A DNA stretch of 26,428 nucleotides from contig JAHQWY010000008.1 of assembly GCA_029856445.1 (NCBI GenBank), positions 1 to 26,428 on the forward strand. Direction: 5' to 3'. Source of the stretch: Promethearchaeia archaeon (lineage in GTDB: Archaea > Asgardarchaeota > Lokiarchaeia > Sigyniarchaeales > SOKP01). This document shows, in pieces, positions 7,559-14,088 of this stretch; position 1 is the stretch's first letter; each line of letters opens with the position of its first letter. A program made the translations under genes and the position numbers. Below the pieces are notes generated by a model that was given only the letters and a program-made list of their open reading frames with translations, was not told the DNA's origin and did not search any database.

Positions 7559-7869
7559 TTTTTAAACCATCTCTTCTTTTTTAAACTTCTTAATCTGTTT
7601 ACAGGAAGACCAACAATTTCACTTCCTTGAACTTCCAGAAAATTATCCTCTGTATCGTTCTCATAATTTGGCAATTCTAATCTTAATACATAATCTTTTT
7701 TAATATATTTCTTAACTTTATTTTCTTTTTCTGTAATGAGCATATTTCTTGTTTCATCAATTACAACTCCAATATCTAAAAACTCTGTGCTCTTTTTTTT
7801 TGATTTAAGCTTTGCATATGCTTTTATTCCAATCAGGTCATGATATATTAAATATTTTGGATTAATCAC
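7555..7869 (-). CDS. rnp1: RNase P protein component 1 (Rpp29/Pop4 family)
   Basis: Archaeal homologue of eukaryotic Pop4/Rpp29, a protein subunit of RNase P that helps the catalytic RNA remove 5' leaders from pre-tRNA. The 104-residue product starts with a short helix then an Sm-like barrel: LIGIKAYAKLKSKKKS, FLDIGVVIDETRNMLIT and the C-terminal basic LPVNRLRSLKKKRWFKK. Its place between uL29 and uS17 is the standard archaeal position and supports the call. Start is GTG at 7869, one base overlapping the uL29 stop. Confidence 0.9.
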   Translation of the reverse strand: MINPKYLIYHDLIGIKAYAKLKSKKKSTEFLDIGVVIDETRNMLITEKENKVKKYIKKDYVLRLELPNYENDTEDNFLEVQGSEIVGLPVNRLRSLKKKRWFKK

Positions 7870-8069
7870 TATCTTTCCTCATTGTATACAGTTAATATTC
7901 TTGCAATTTGCTTTCTTAAGATCTTGGCCTTACTAGGATTGTCAGAAAGGCCTCCTCCTGTTTGATTTGAATGTAACATCATTAATTCTTCCCTTAAATT
8001 CAATAAAGCTCTCTCTTTTTCCCTATCATCCATTTCTCGTATATCTTTTGCTTTTAATATATCTACCAT
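7869..8069 (-). CDS. rpl29: 50S ribosomal protein uL29
   Basis: Large-subunit protein uL29 (eukaryotic L35), a two-helix hairpin near the tunnel exit. With ATG 8069 it is 66 residues: ILKAKDIREMDDREKERALLNLREELMML and then NPSKAKILRKQIARILTV. The upstream GTG at 8078 would lie on the GTGAT ribosome binding site, so ATG 8069 is preferred. It lies 39 bases after the uS3 stop. Confidence 0.95.
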   Translation of the reverse strand: MVDILKAKDIREMDDREKERALLNLREELMMLHSNQTGGGLSDNPSKAKILRKQIARILTVYNEER

Positions 8070-8108
8070 TTTTATCACAACATATTTTTTATATTGATTC
8101 TACTTTTT

Positions 8109-8955
8109 TTATTTTTCTTCTAGATCTTCTATATCTTCTTCTGGAGTTAATGAAATCTCAGATATAGCCTCCTCATCTACTTCATCAATTATTTTTTCTT
8201 CTTCAGGGGTTAATTCAGAAACCTCTTCTTCAATTGCTAATTCAACCTTTGTTTTGGCCAATTTTGATTCTGCTTGAGTTTGAGCTTTAGTTAAAAGATC
8301 ATTCTTTATCTTGACTTCATCACCCATCTTTGTACCAGCATGCTGAATCTTTACAACTACTCCTAAAACTCCAGACTTTTGAATACACTGAGCGACACCC
8401 TTATCTACTCCTTCTTGTGAAGGATGTCCACTTTTAGTCATTGTACCAGCACGAAATATTTGTGTTCTAGCTCTTTGGCTCGTAACTTTTCCCGAAATCC
8501 GTATTTCAGCACCAAGAGCGCCTCCAGATTCCATTATTTTTCTTAGGATATAATAACCTGCTCTTCTATAATGACGACCCCTATCTAAACTGTATGCTAA
8601 ACGTTCTGCCATGATTTGTGCATTGAGGTCGGGATTTTGGACCTCCTCAACTTCGATTTGAGGCAAATGGCTCAGTAAAATTCATTTTTACCGATTTTCC
8701 AGCCCAAATCGCTCTTGAAGAACGTCCGTAATCTCTTGGATGCGTTTTCCCCCTTTAGGCTATATTGTCGAATTGACAATTATAATTACCTATGACCAAT
8801 CCTGGTCTTGAGGTTTTTAGGGTTATACGCACTCCAAGTGGAGTTTTCTGAACATCAACACCTGCGAATCCTGCTCGAACTAATTCTGATCGCAAATATT
8901 CGTTTATTTGCATCAATTTAATCCCTTGTTCTATAAAATTCTTCACTAGTGGCAA
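8109..8955 (-). CDS. rps3: 30S ribosomal protein uS3, reading frame split into three exons by two mini-introns
   Basis: uS3 binds mRNA at the entry site through a KH domain. As written, the gene is broken. The first part (8955-8786, TTG start after GGTGATC) reads MPLVKNFIEQGIKLMQINE to GLVIG and then meets a stop. The second part (8754-8696) sits in another frame as GGKRIQEITDVLQERFGLE. The third (8665-8109) reads PQIEVEEVQNPDLNAQ to the end. Removing 8755-8785 (31 nt) and 8666-8695 (30 nt) leaves 786 bases, exactly 262 codons, giving a complete 261-residue protein. The restored GxxG loop is VIGKGGKRI (G56-K57-G58-G59). Both inserts fold as bulge-helix-bulge introns, so I read this as a spliced gene rather than a pseudogene. 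The last 45 or so residues form an acidic tail. Splicing is inferred, not shown. Confidence 0.9.
8666..8695 (-). other. Candidate BHB mini-intron 2 in uS3 (30 nt)
   Basis: Fold on the minus strand. Outer helix: 8711-8702 with 8664-8654, ten pairs with one bulged base (T8661). Three-base bulge UUU is 8667-8665. The central four-position helix is UGGA (8701-8698) with GCCA (8671-8668), three Watson-Crick pairs plus an A/G mismatch. Three-base bulge AAA is 8697-8695. Inner helix of nine pairs is UCGGUAAAA with UUUUACUGA, loop AUGAA. Cutting after the second base of each bulge removes exactly 30 nt and joins GAA A|UG CCU CAA (E-M-P-Q). The insert contains in-frame stops (TAA at 8690), so translation needs its removal. 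Confidence 0.78.
8755..8785 (-). other. Candidate BHB mini-intron 1 in uS3 (31 nt)
   Basis: Fold on the minus strand. The central four-pair helix is AGGU (8791-8788) with GCCU (8760-8757), including one U-G pair. Bulges are AAU (8787-8785) and AAA (8756-8754). The inner helix is UAUAAUUGUC with GACAAUAUA (nine pairs, one bulged A), loop AAUUC. The outer exon helix is weak (a C-G and two G-U pairs), as in relaxed BHB introns. Cutting after the second base of each bulge removes exactly 31 nt and joins GGU AA|A GGG GGA, giving VIGKGG. The insert causes a +1 frameshift and a TAA stop if left in. Confidence 0.78.
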
Positions 8956-9046
8956 TTAGATCACCAATGCAATATCTTATTCGTAATATAATTCATTTTA
9001 TTTTTTCTTTTAATTTTTTCATTATTTTTTATTATTATTCTTAAAC

Positions 9047-9526
9047 CTAACTTGGAAATTCATAAATTACAAGTTCTAAATGTGTAAGGGTTTTATATTT
9101 AGCTGTACTGCGACCACGAGCACGTTCAATATATCTTTTTATAATCCTTCCCTTATGGGCTGCTGCATGAATGATTCTACACATTTCGATATCCAAACCT
9201 TTATATTCTCCATTCGCTTCAACAGAAGAAAGTATTTCATAAATTCTTGCTGCTGCTTTTTGAGGAAATTTCCCAGCATACCACTTAAACTGTTTTAGAT
9301 CTTTCCGATGGGGAGCCTTTTTCTTATGTCGTCTGAAGGGAACTGATTGCTTTAGTTGAATGACATTTTCAAGAAACTCTTTAGCTTGATCAACCTTCAT
9401 CCCTTTTATTACGGCACATATTTCACGTGCATGCTTATGTTTGATTCTTAAATCTCTACCCGATGCTTTTGCTAATCTTTCGGAATCATATTTTTGTTCT
9501 GTGAATGAATAACCCCAGTTAGGCAT
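9047..9526 (-). CDS. rpl22: 50S ribosomal protein uL22
   Basis: Large-subunit protein uL22 (eukaryotic L17), which lines the exit tunnel. The 159 residues show the archaeal pattern: SGRDLRIKHKHAREICAVIKG at the N-terminus, PFRRHKKKAPHRKDLKQF in the extended loop region, then FPQKAAARIYEIL and the conserved IIHAAAHKGRIIKRYIER with ARGRSTAKYKTLTHLELVI. Start ATG 9526. It is separated from uS3 by about 90 AT-rich bases that hold only the uS3 ribosome binding site. Confidence 0.97.
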   Translation of the reverse strand: MPNWGYSFTEQKYDSERLAKASGRDLRIKHKHAREICAVIKGMKVDQAKEFLENVIQLKQSVPFRRHKKKAPHRKDLKQFKWYAGKFPQKAAARIYEILSSVEANGEYKGLDIEMCRIIHAAAHKGRIIKRYIERARGRSTAKYKTLTHLELVIYEFPS

Positions 9527-9559
9527 AAATTTTCATCTCATTAATTTCATTATTATAAT

Positions 9560-10093
9560 TTATTTTAATGGTACATATTTTGAACTTCTTGTGGCTCCGA
9601 TTCCTGGTGATCCATGAGAAACACGCTTACGAGTCAATGAAAACTCTCCTAGATAGTGTCCAACCATTTCTGGTTTAATATCAATAATCTCATAAATTCT
9701 TCCGTTATAAACACCAATTTTTAATCCGACAAAATCTGGAAAAATAATCATGTCTCTTACGTGTGTTCGAGTTATTAGATCTTTACCACGTTTCTTAGCC
9801 CGATAAGCCCTTCTAAGCCTTTCAAGCAACTTTTTTTGCCTAGGAGGGAGTCCTCGTTTTAATGATCGCCTTGCTCTAGCCGGTAATAATTGTATAAATT
9901 GATCCATGTTCATTTTCTTGAGTTCTTCTAACGTATATCCTCTATAATGAAATCTTAACCTATCTAGCTCTTTTTCAGCATCTAATTCTTTTTCATCTTC
10001 TTCTACTTCGACTTCCTCGATAATTTCCTCAGAAGGTTCTTCCTCTTCTAATTCTTCTTCCAAATCTTCATTAGTATTCTCATTCGGAGCCAT
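9560..10093 (-). CDS. rps19: 30S ribosomal protein uS19 with acidic N-terminal extension
   Basis: Small-subunit protein uS19 (eukaryotic S15), in the head of the 30S. The product is 177 residues, longer than the roughly 130-150 usual for archaea. The first 45 or so residues are almost all Glu/Asp (for example EDLEEELEEEEPSEEIIEE). The normal archaeal domain then starts at FHYRGYTLEELKKM and runs through LPARARRSLKRGL, KDLITRTHVRDMIIFPDFVG, GHYLGEFSLTRKRVSHGSPG and the C-terminal KYVPLK. It is the first gene of this ribosomal run; uL2, uL23, uL4 and uL3 are not upstream. An AT-rich stretch at about 10117-10128 (minus strand AAATATATTAAA) could be its TATA box. Confidence 0.96.
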   Translation of the reverse strand: MAPNENTNEDLEEELEEEEPSEEIIEEVEVEEDEKELDAEKELDRLRFHYRGYTLEELKKMNMDQFIQLLPARARRSLKRGLPPRQKKLLERLRRAYRAKKRGKDLITRTHVRDMIIFPDFVGLKIGVYNGRIYEIIDIKPEMVGHYLGEFSLTRKRVSHGSPGIGATRSSKYVPLK

Positions 10094-10217
10094 TTTTTAA
10101 CCAATCTGCTTAATTCTTTAATATATTTCAGTTAATTTTTTCTGATATAACTTCATACGGTAAGGATTTTAGTGTTGCTTTTAATTTTAACTTTTAGGTT
10201 AAGATGATGAAAATCAT

Positions 10218-10286
10218 AAAACTTATAAGTTTTAGATGTAGTTTTGGGGAGAATCTTAGATTCTCAATTCCTTTCAAGATTCTTGA
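10218..10286. repeat. Cluster of three short inverted repeats upstream of the ribosomal operon
   Basis: The 219-base gap between the uS19 start and the cupin stop holds three near-perfect palindromes: AAAACTTATAAGTTTT (10218-10233), GAGAATCTTAGATTCTC (10249-10265, eight-base arms around one base) and TCAAGATTCTTGA (10274-10286, six-base arms around one base). Tight arms with a one-base centre suit dimeric DNA-binding sites better than RNA hairpins, since the loop would be too small unless inner pairs open. They lie downstream of the cupin/ribokinase pair and upstream of rps19. Function as operator or terminator is not decided by sequence. No small ORF was seen in the gap. Confidence 0.45.
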
Positions 10287-10312
10287 TATATTTTTCCATG
10301 ATATAAAGGGCA

Positions 10313-10987
10313 TTAATAATATTTATTTGGATTAAAAACGCGCTTTATATCATTTTCATCAAACTTACCATTCCATCTTTCTTTAATTATTACATATTTA
10401 TTTACTTCTTTATTGGTGTTGATAACGGAATGATAGGTATTTATTTGATTTTGAAATTTAGTACCATTCTCAACATAATAATATACTTTATTTCCATTTA
10501 TGATAATCGGTCTACCATCCAATATTTCCCAAAATTCATTCCTATCTTTATGGAATTGAATTGATAAACCAAATTCTGGTTTAACAAATATCAAATTATA
10601 CTCAGGGTAAGTGAATTTAAAGCTGTACCACTTGGGAAGTGTATCAATATAACCTTCTGGAATGTTGTAATTCTCTATAAATTGGGCAGGTTTTAAGTTA
10701 ATTTTCTCTGAATTTTCATATATATAGGGATTGTAAACAACTTTATGACCTAAAACACTATTATCGTAAAGAATTTCAATGGATTCTTTTCCTTTATTTA
10801 TAATCATATAATAGTCATTAGGGTCTATTATTAGATCATTTTTCTTGATTGTTTCTGTTTTAAAAGAGGTCCCATTTATAATAAAAATGTCCTCAAGGCT
10901 GTTAGGATCTATAGTAATCAATAATTCTTTAGAATTATTCTTTCTCAATGATGTGCTTCTTTCAGGTAAAATGATCTCTCTCTTCAA
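10313..10987 (-). CDS. Cupin-fold protein similar to type II mannose-6-phosphate isomerase
   Basis: A 224-residue protein rich in beta strands. The C-terminal half follows the pattern of the cupin domain of type II phosphomannose isomerases: GLSIQFHKDRNEFWEILDGRP (R.E.W.IL.G), then ENGTKFQNQINTYHSVIN with the second-motif histidine, and the ending IIKERWNGKFDENDIKRV, close to the family's G.FDE.DI.R. The first half (FIINGTSF, YYMIINKGKESIEI) may be a second, degenerate cupin repeat. Start is TTG 10987, behind GGGGTAG, 14 bases after the ribokinase stop, so the pair is probably one transcript acting on a sugar or sugar phosphate. The exact reaction is not known. A non-enzymatic sugar-binding cupin is possible. 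Confidence 0.65.
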   Translation of the reverse strand: MKREIILPERSTSLRKNNSKELLITIDPNSLEDIFIINGTSFKTETIKKNDLIIDPNDYYMIINKGKESIEILYDNSVLGHKVVYNPYIYENSEKINLKPAQFIENYNIPEGYIDTLPKWYSFKFTYPEYNLIFVKPEFGLSIQFHKDRNEFWEILDGRPIIINGNKVYYYVENGTKFQNQINTYHSVINTNKEVNKYVIIKERWNGKFDENDIKRVFNPNKYY

Positions 10988-11001
10988 ATTATATTCTACC
11001 C

Positions 11002-11970
11002 CTACTCTATTTTAATATTTAATTCTTCCATTTTCTTTTCAATCTCATTTAAATAAGGCATTGAAACTTGAGCACCCTTCCTAGTAACTGCTATGGATGC
11101 AGCAATCGTTGAATATTTCACTGAATTAATTATTGATTTACCTTGACATAGTTTACTAGCTAAAACACCAATAAAACAATCTCCTGCACCCACAGTATCT
11201 ACAGCATTAACTTTAGGTGCTGGTATTTCAATAAATTTATCTTCAGCACCTAAATAAATAAGAGAACCCCTCTTTCCTAAAGTGGTTATAACATTTTTCA
11301 TACCTAATTTAATAAATTCTTTTGAAGTTTGTTTGATTTTAAGTTTCCCTTGACCGGTTAGCTTTGGTAGATTTAGGAAGGAATGTAATTGATATAGTTC
11401 TCCTTCATTAGGGACAATAATATCAACTTTTTCTAAAATTTCGAGAGGAATAGGTTTTAGTGGAGCAGGATTCAAAATTTTTATGACATCACTTTCAGAA
11501 GCTATTTTAAATATTTCCTCAATTGTTTCTATTGGAATCTCCATCTGAACTACTAAAGAGCTAGCATTTTTGATGATATTCGCTTTCGCTTTTACTTCTT
11601 CTACAGTTAACCTAAAATTTGCTCCTGGTGCTACACTAATCATGTTTTCTCCTTTGTTATCGATCATTATAAAAGCTACACCACTTGCCTCTTCTTTGTC
11701 TCTGATTATATAGCTAATATCTATATTCTCTCCACTTAACTGGGAGATCATTTGATCTCCAAAATAATCCATGCCAATTTTTCCAATGAACACTGTATTA
11801 GCTCCCGATCTAACGGCAGCAACAGCTTGGTTAGCGCCCTTGCCGCCCAAAAATTGTTTAAAGGTCCCACCAGTGACTGTTTCTCCTGGATTTGGAAATC
11901 GCTCAGAATAGATATTTAAATCCATATTACTAGAACCAATAATTAAAACGTAATTAAGCGTTTTACTCAT
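11002..11970 (-). CDS. rbsK: Ribokinase-like PfkB-family sugar kinase
   Basis: ATP-dependent carbohydrate kinase of the PfkB family, 322 residues, cytoplasmic. The N-terminal signature GGKGANQAVAAVRSG (residues 42-56) and the sugar-contacting SSNMDLNI (13-20) match ribokinase. The C-terminal signature DTVGAGDCFIGVL (258-270) contains the catalytic Asp264 and the anion-hole glycines. LNPAP and VPNEGEL in the middle are also ribokinase-like, so phosphorylation of ribose or a similar sugar is likely; the substrate cannot be fixed from sequence. ATG 11970 has no strong Shine-Dalgarno and may be read from a short-leader or leaderless mRNA. It is followed at once by the cupin gene. Confidence 0.88.
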   Translation of the reverse strand: MSKTLNYVLIIGSSNMDLNIYSERFPNPGETVTGGTFKQFLGGKGANQAVAAVRSGANTVFIGKIGMDYFGDQMISQLSGENIDISYIIRDKEEASGVAFIMIDNKGENMISVAPGANFRLTVEEVKAKANIIKNASSLVVQMEIPIETIEEIFKIASESDVIKILNPAPLKPIPLEILEKVDIIVPNEGELYQLHSFLNLPKLTGQGKLKIKQTSKEFIKLGMKNVITTLGKRGSLIYLGAEDKFIEIPAPKVNAVDTVGAGDCFIGVLASKLCQGKSIINSVKYSTIAASIAVTRKGAQVSMPYLNEIEKKMEELNIKIE

Positions 11971-12095
11971 GCTATAAACTCAGTATATGGTTATGATTAT
12001 GATTTTTATTATTTTTTATCTAATATTTTATTTTTGATAAAATAATCTTTAGTTCAAATTTGAGAATCAGCTTATTATCTCAAAAAGGGATTATT

Positions 12096-12130
12096 AAAAA
12101 AAAAGAAAGAGAAAAATGAAAAAAATAAAT
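12096..12130 (-). terminator. T-rich terminator after the small membrane protein gene
   Basis: Just past the stop at 12141, the minus strand becomes a run of T tracts broken by single C or A bases (plus strand A9, GAAAGAG, A5, A7). Such U-tracts are the usual archaeal transcription stop signal. No strong hairpin is needed or seen. Confidence 0.55.
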
Positions 12131-12140
12131 AATAATTTTA

Positions 12141-12455
12141 TTATGAATCCTCTTCTTCTGCTGCTAATTCTTCTTCCAATTCTTCTAATGGAACTGGTGC
12201 AGGAGTAGTTAACATACTATAACCAATCCAAATAGCGATAATTGAAATTAAAATCACCAAAAGCCAGATTGGGGCAACGACGAAGAGGCGCCAATCCATC
12301 CAATCAACATCAAATAGATTAGTCCAGTTATCCCAATCAGGGTTATCCCATACTGTGTCATACAATAAATCTACGATAGATCCCATTGTGTAAACGACAG
12401 CAATTAAAATCCCTACAATTATAACTATTGCTCCGATAGCTTTATCTTTAGCCAT
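12141..12455 (-). CDS. Small two-span membrane protein with Trp-rich loop and acidic tail
   Basis: A 104-residue protein of unknown function. Two clear spans lie at residues 7-29 and 58-81. The loop between them (36-55) is rich in Trp and Asp (WDNPDWDNWTNLFDVDWMDW), and the C-terminus is acidic (LEELEEELAAEEEDS). With a short N-terminal MAKDK, both ends are probably cytoplasmic and the aromatic loop outside. The ribosome binding site AGGTAA lies just before ATG 12455. It stands alone, with a T-rich terminator directly after it. No catalytic motif is visible. Confidence 0.8.
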   Translation of the reverse strand: MAKDKAIGAIVIIVGILIAVVYTMGSIVDLLYDTVWDNPDWDNWTNLFDVDWMDWRLFVVAPIWLLVILISIIAIWIGYSMLTTPAPVPLEELEEELAAEEEDS

Positions 12456-12651
12456 ATAAATTACCTATTTACCTTTTTAATTAATTTTTTTATGAATTTT
12501 AATTGATTTTAGGAAAATTTAATTTATAATACAAGTTAAAAAATTATTCAATTAAAACCATTCTATTAAAAACAAAACTAAATTTGATAAACTGGAATTA
12601 AATTCGAAATAATGTTATTTGGTATTTTAACAAACCAATTGCAATTTAATT

Positions 12652-13080
12652 TTAGGTGCTAAAAGAGATAATAACCGACCCTTGAGAGGTGATTCTCTTT
12701 TCCTGTGTTTCTGTTAATACTCTTACTTCTATAAGATTTTCATTACTTTCTTGGTATTTATTTATAATTTTGCCTTTAAACGTAAGAACATCATTTTCAT
12801 TCACAATATCGGAGAATCGGAGTTTAAATTTTTTTAAGGTTCCATTTTTTGCCCAGTTCATAATATAACTAGCACACATTGCCATTTGTAGCATACCGTG
12901 AGCAATACATCCTTTTAAGCCAGTCTTTCTAGCAAATGATTCATCGTAATGAAGTAAATTATAATCACCTGAGGCTGAAGCATAATCAACTAATTGCATA
13001 CGCGTAATTGGGTCAATTTTACCTTCAGGGAGTTTCATACCTACTTTGAGCTCATTAAAACCTAATTTTTTGTTTGACAA
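12652..13080 (-). CDS. MaoC-type hot-dog dehydratase, catalytic subunit
   Basis: A 142-residue single hot-dog protein of the MaoC/(R)-hydratase family. The hydratase motif is intact: YASASGDYNLLHYDESFA (about residues 29-46), with the catalytic Asp and His of the D-x4-H type, followed by GLKGCIAHGMLQMAM. This predicts reversible hydration of a 2-enoyl thioester. The preceding gene encodes a second, non-identical hot-dog protein, so the two likely form a heterodimer like bacterial HadA/HadB. Acyl-CoA or acyl-carrier substrates cannot be told apart. Start is TTG 13080, 36 bases after the partner stop; an internal ATG would cut into the fold. Confidence 0.85.
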   Translation of the reverse strand: MSNKKLGFNELKVGMKLPEGKIDPITRMQLVDYASASGDYNLLHYDESFARKTGLKGCIAHGMLQMAMCASYIMNWAKNGTLKKFKLRFSDIVNENDVLTFKGKIINKYQESNENLIEVRVLTETQEKRITSQGSVIISFST

Positions 13081-13116
13081 TTCCTATTTCGCACTCTCAC
13101 TACAATTTTAGTTATC

Positions 13117-13560
13117 TTAATGAAAAACAATTAGAGTATTAATAATTTCAAAGACTTTTTCATTAGAGTCTTTATTTTTTCCCTCAGTGATAGATGTTAC
13201 TATATCCATCTTCCCTCGCTTCCCTTCCTTTTCGATGATATTTTCAACTTTTGTCTGATAAATTAATGTGTCTCCAGCAACACATTGGGAATAATATCTA
13301 AATTCTTTCCCACCATCCAAAAGCTTTTTAAAATCGATACCTAAAGTAGCATAGAAATTTTTTTCCCCAGAATAAATCATTCTCGTAAAAAATGTTGGAG
13401 GTACAGGCAGATCTTTGTATCCTTGGTTCTTTGCTTCATTTAATTCGTAATAAATTGGGTTAGTATCTCTAATTGCATTAGCGAATTGAGATATTTTCCA
13501 TCGAGGGATTGTCCTTTCACTTGGTTCAAATTTGTATCCAATAAATTTTCGATCAAGCAT
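13117..13560 (-). CDS. MaoC-like hot-dog protein (FAS1-type N-terminal dehydratase subunit)
   Basis: A 147-residue hot-dog protein resembling the N-terminal half of double hot-dog dehydratases and HadA. It has the opening IGYKFEPSERTIPRWKISQF, the AIRDTNPIYYE segment where the catalytic D...H of active subunits is replaced (N-P-I-Y in place of N-P-x-H), and PVPPTFFTRM. This is the typical substrate-tunnel partner that lacks the catalytic histidine. It precedes the catalytic subunit gene on the same strand and the two are inferred to form one enzyme. ATG 13560. Confidence 0.8.
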   Translation of the reverse strand: MLDRKFIGYKFEPSERTIPRWKISQFANAIRDTNPIYYELNEAKNQGYKDLPVPPTFFTRMIYSGEKNFYATLGIDFKKLLDGGKEFRYYSQCVAGDTLIYQTKVENIIEKEGKRGKMDIVTSITEGKNKDSNEKVFEIINTLIVFH

Positions 13561-13699
13561 AATTCAATTAATCTTAAGCTTAATAAAAGATTTTGATTTT
13601 TTATTTCACAAAGAAAGTTTTGACATAAAAATCTAAAATTTAAATTTTAAAATAAAACTTGTATAGATAACTATTCCTAATAAAAACGAAATTTAAATT

Positions 13700-13710
13700 T
13701 TTTATACTAT
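13700..13710 (+). promoter_or_regulatory. Possible TATA box for the ferredoxin gene
   Basis: TTTTATACTAT in the 230-base AT-rich gap between divergent genes lies about 80 bases before the ferredoxin ATG. This would allow a leader carrying the GGAG at 13777-13780. The whole gap is AT-rich, so the match is weak. The gap shows no other gene. Confidence 0.3.
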
Positions 13711-13790
13711 TATCACAAATAGGATTATCATAAGATAATTAAAACTTAGAAAATTTGGAAATAATAAGAACAAAAAGGAGTTTAAAAACA

Positions 13791-13988
13791 ATGTCCTTTG
13801 ATATAAATATAGATTTGGACGCCTGTACAGGCTGCGGTACGTGTTATGAAGTTTGCCCTTCTGAATGTTTTGGGGAACCTGAGGGGGGAAAAGTAAACGT
13901 TATAGAGGAAAACAGAGAAGATTGTGTTGGATGTCGAGCATGCGAGACTCAGTGTCCAGAAGAAGCTATAGAAATTATCGAAAACTAA
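13791..13988 (+). CDS. 8Fe-8S (2x[4Fe-4S]) ferredoxin
   Basis: A 65-residue soluble electron carrier. Two cluster motifs are seen: CTGCGTCYEVCP and CVGCRACETQCP, each C-x2-C-x2-C-x3-C-P, the standard arrangement for two [4Fe-4S] clusters in one small domain. The frame is open upstream to 13755, but ATG 13791 (MSFDINIDLD) is chosen since it gives the normal ferredoxin N-terminus and has GGAG ten bases upstream. The gene is monocistronic, ends in a T-rich terminator, and is divergent from the MaoC pair. Its redox partners are not shown by the context. Confidence 0.93.
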   Translation: MSFDINIDLDACTGCGTCYEVCPSECFGEPEGGKVNVIEENREDCVGCRACETQCPEEAIEIIEN

Positions 13989-14015
13989 TTTTTCGGAATC
14001 GGTAAATTTAATCTC

Positions 14016-14045
14016 AATTTTTATTTTTTCTTTCTATTTTTATTT
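14016..14045 (+). terminator. T-rich terminator after the ferredoxin gene
   Basis: Several T tracts (T5, T6, TTTCT, T5) start about 28 bases after the ferredoxin stop, the usual archaeal termination pattern. The opposing gene ends at 14089. Confidence 0.55.
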
Positions 14046-14088
14046 AAAAATCTGGAGTTAATATGATATCTCTAGTTTTAAATTATAA

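Noticed and set aside
8109..8955. uS3 as a pseudogene or a sequencing-error frameshift
   Set aside because: Both interruptions are clean inserts of about 30 bases, not single-base slips. Exon protein sequence is perfectly conserved on both sides, and both inserts fold as BHB elements whose predicted cuts restore the frame. uS3 is essential and sits in an intact operon.
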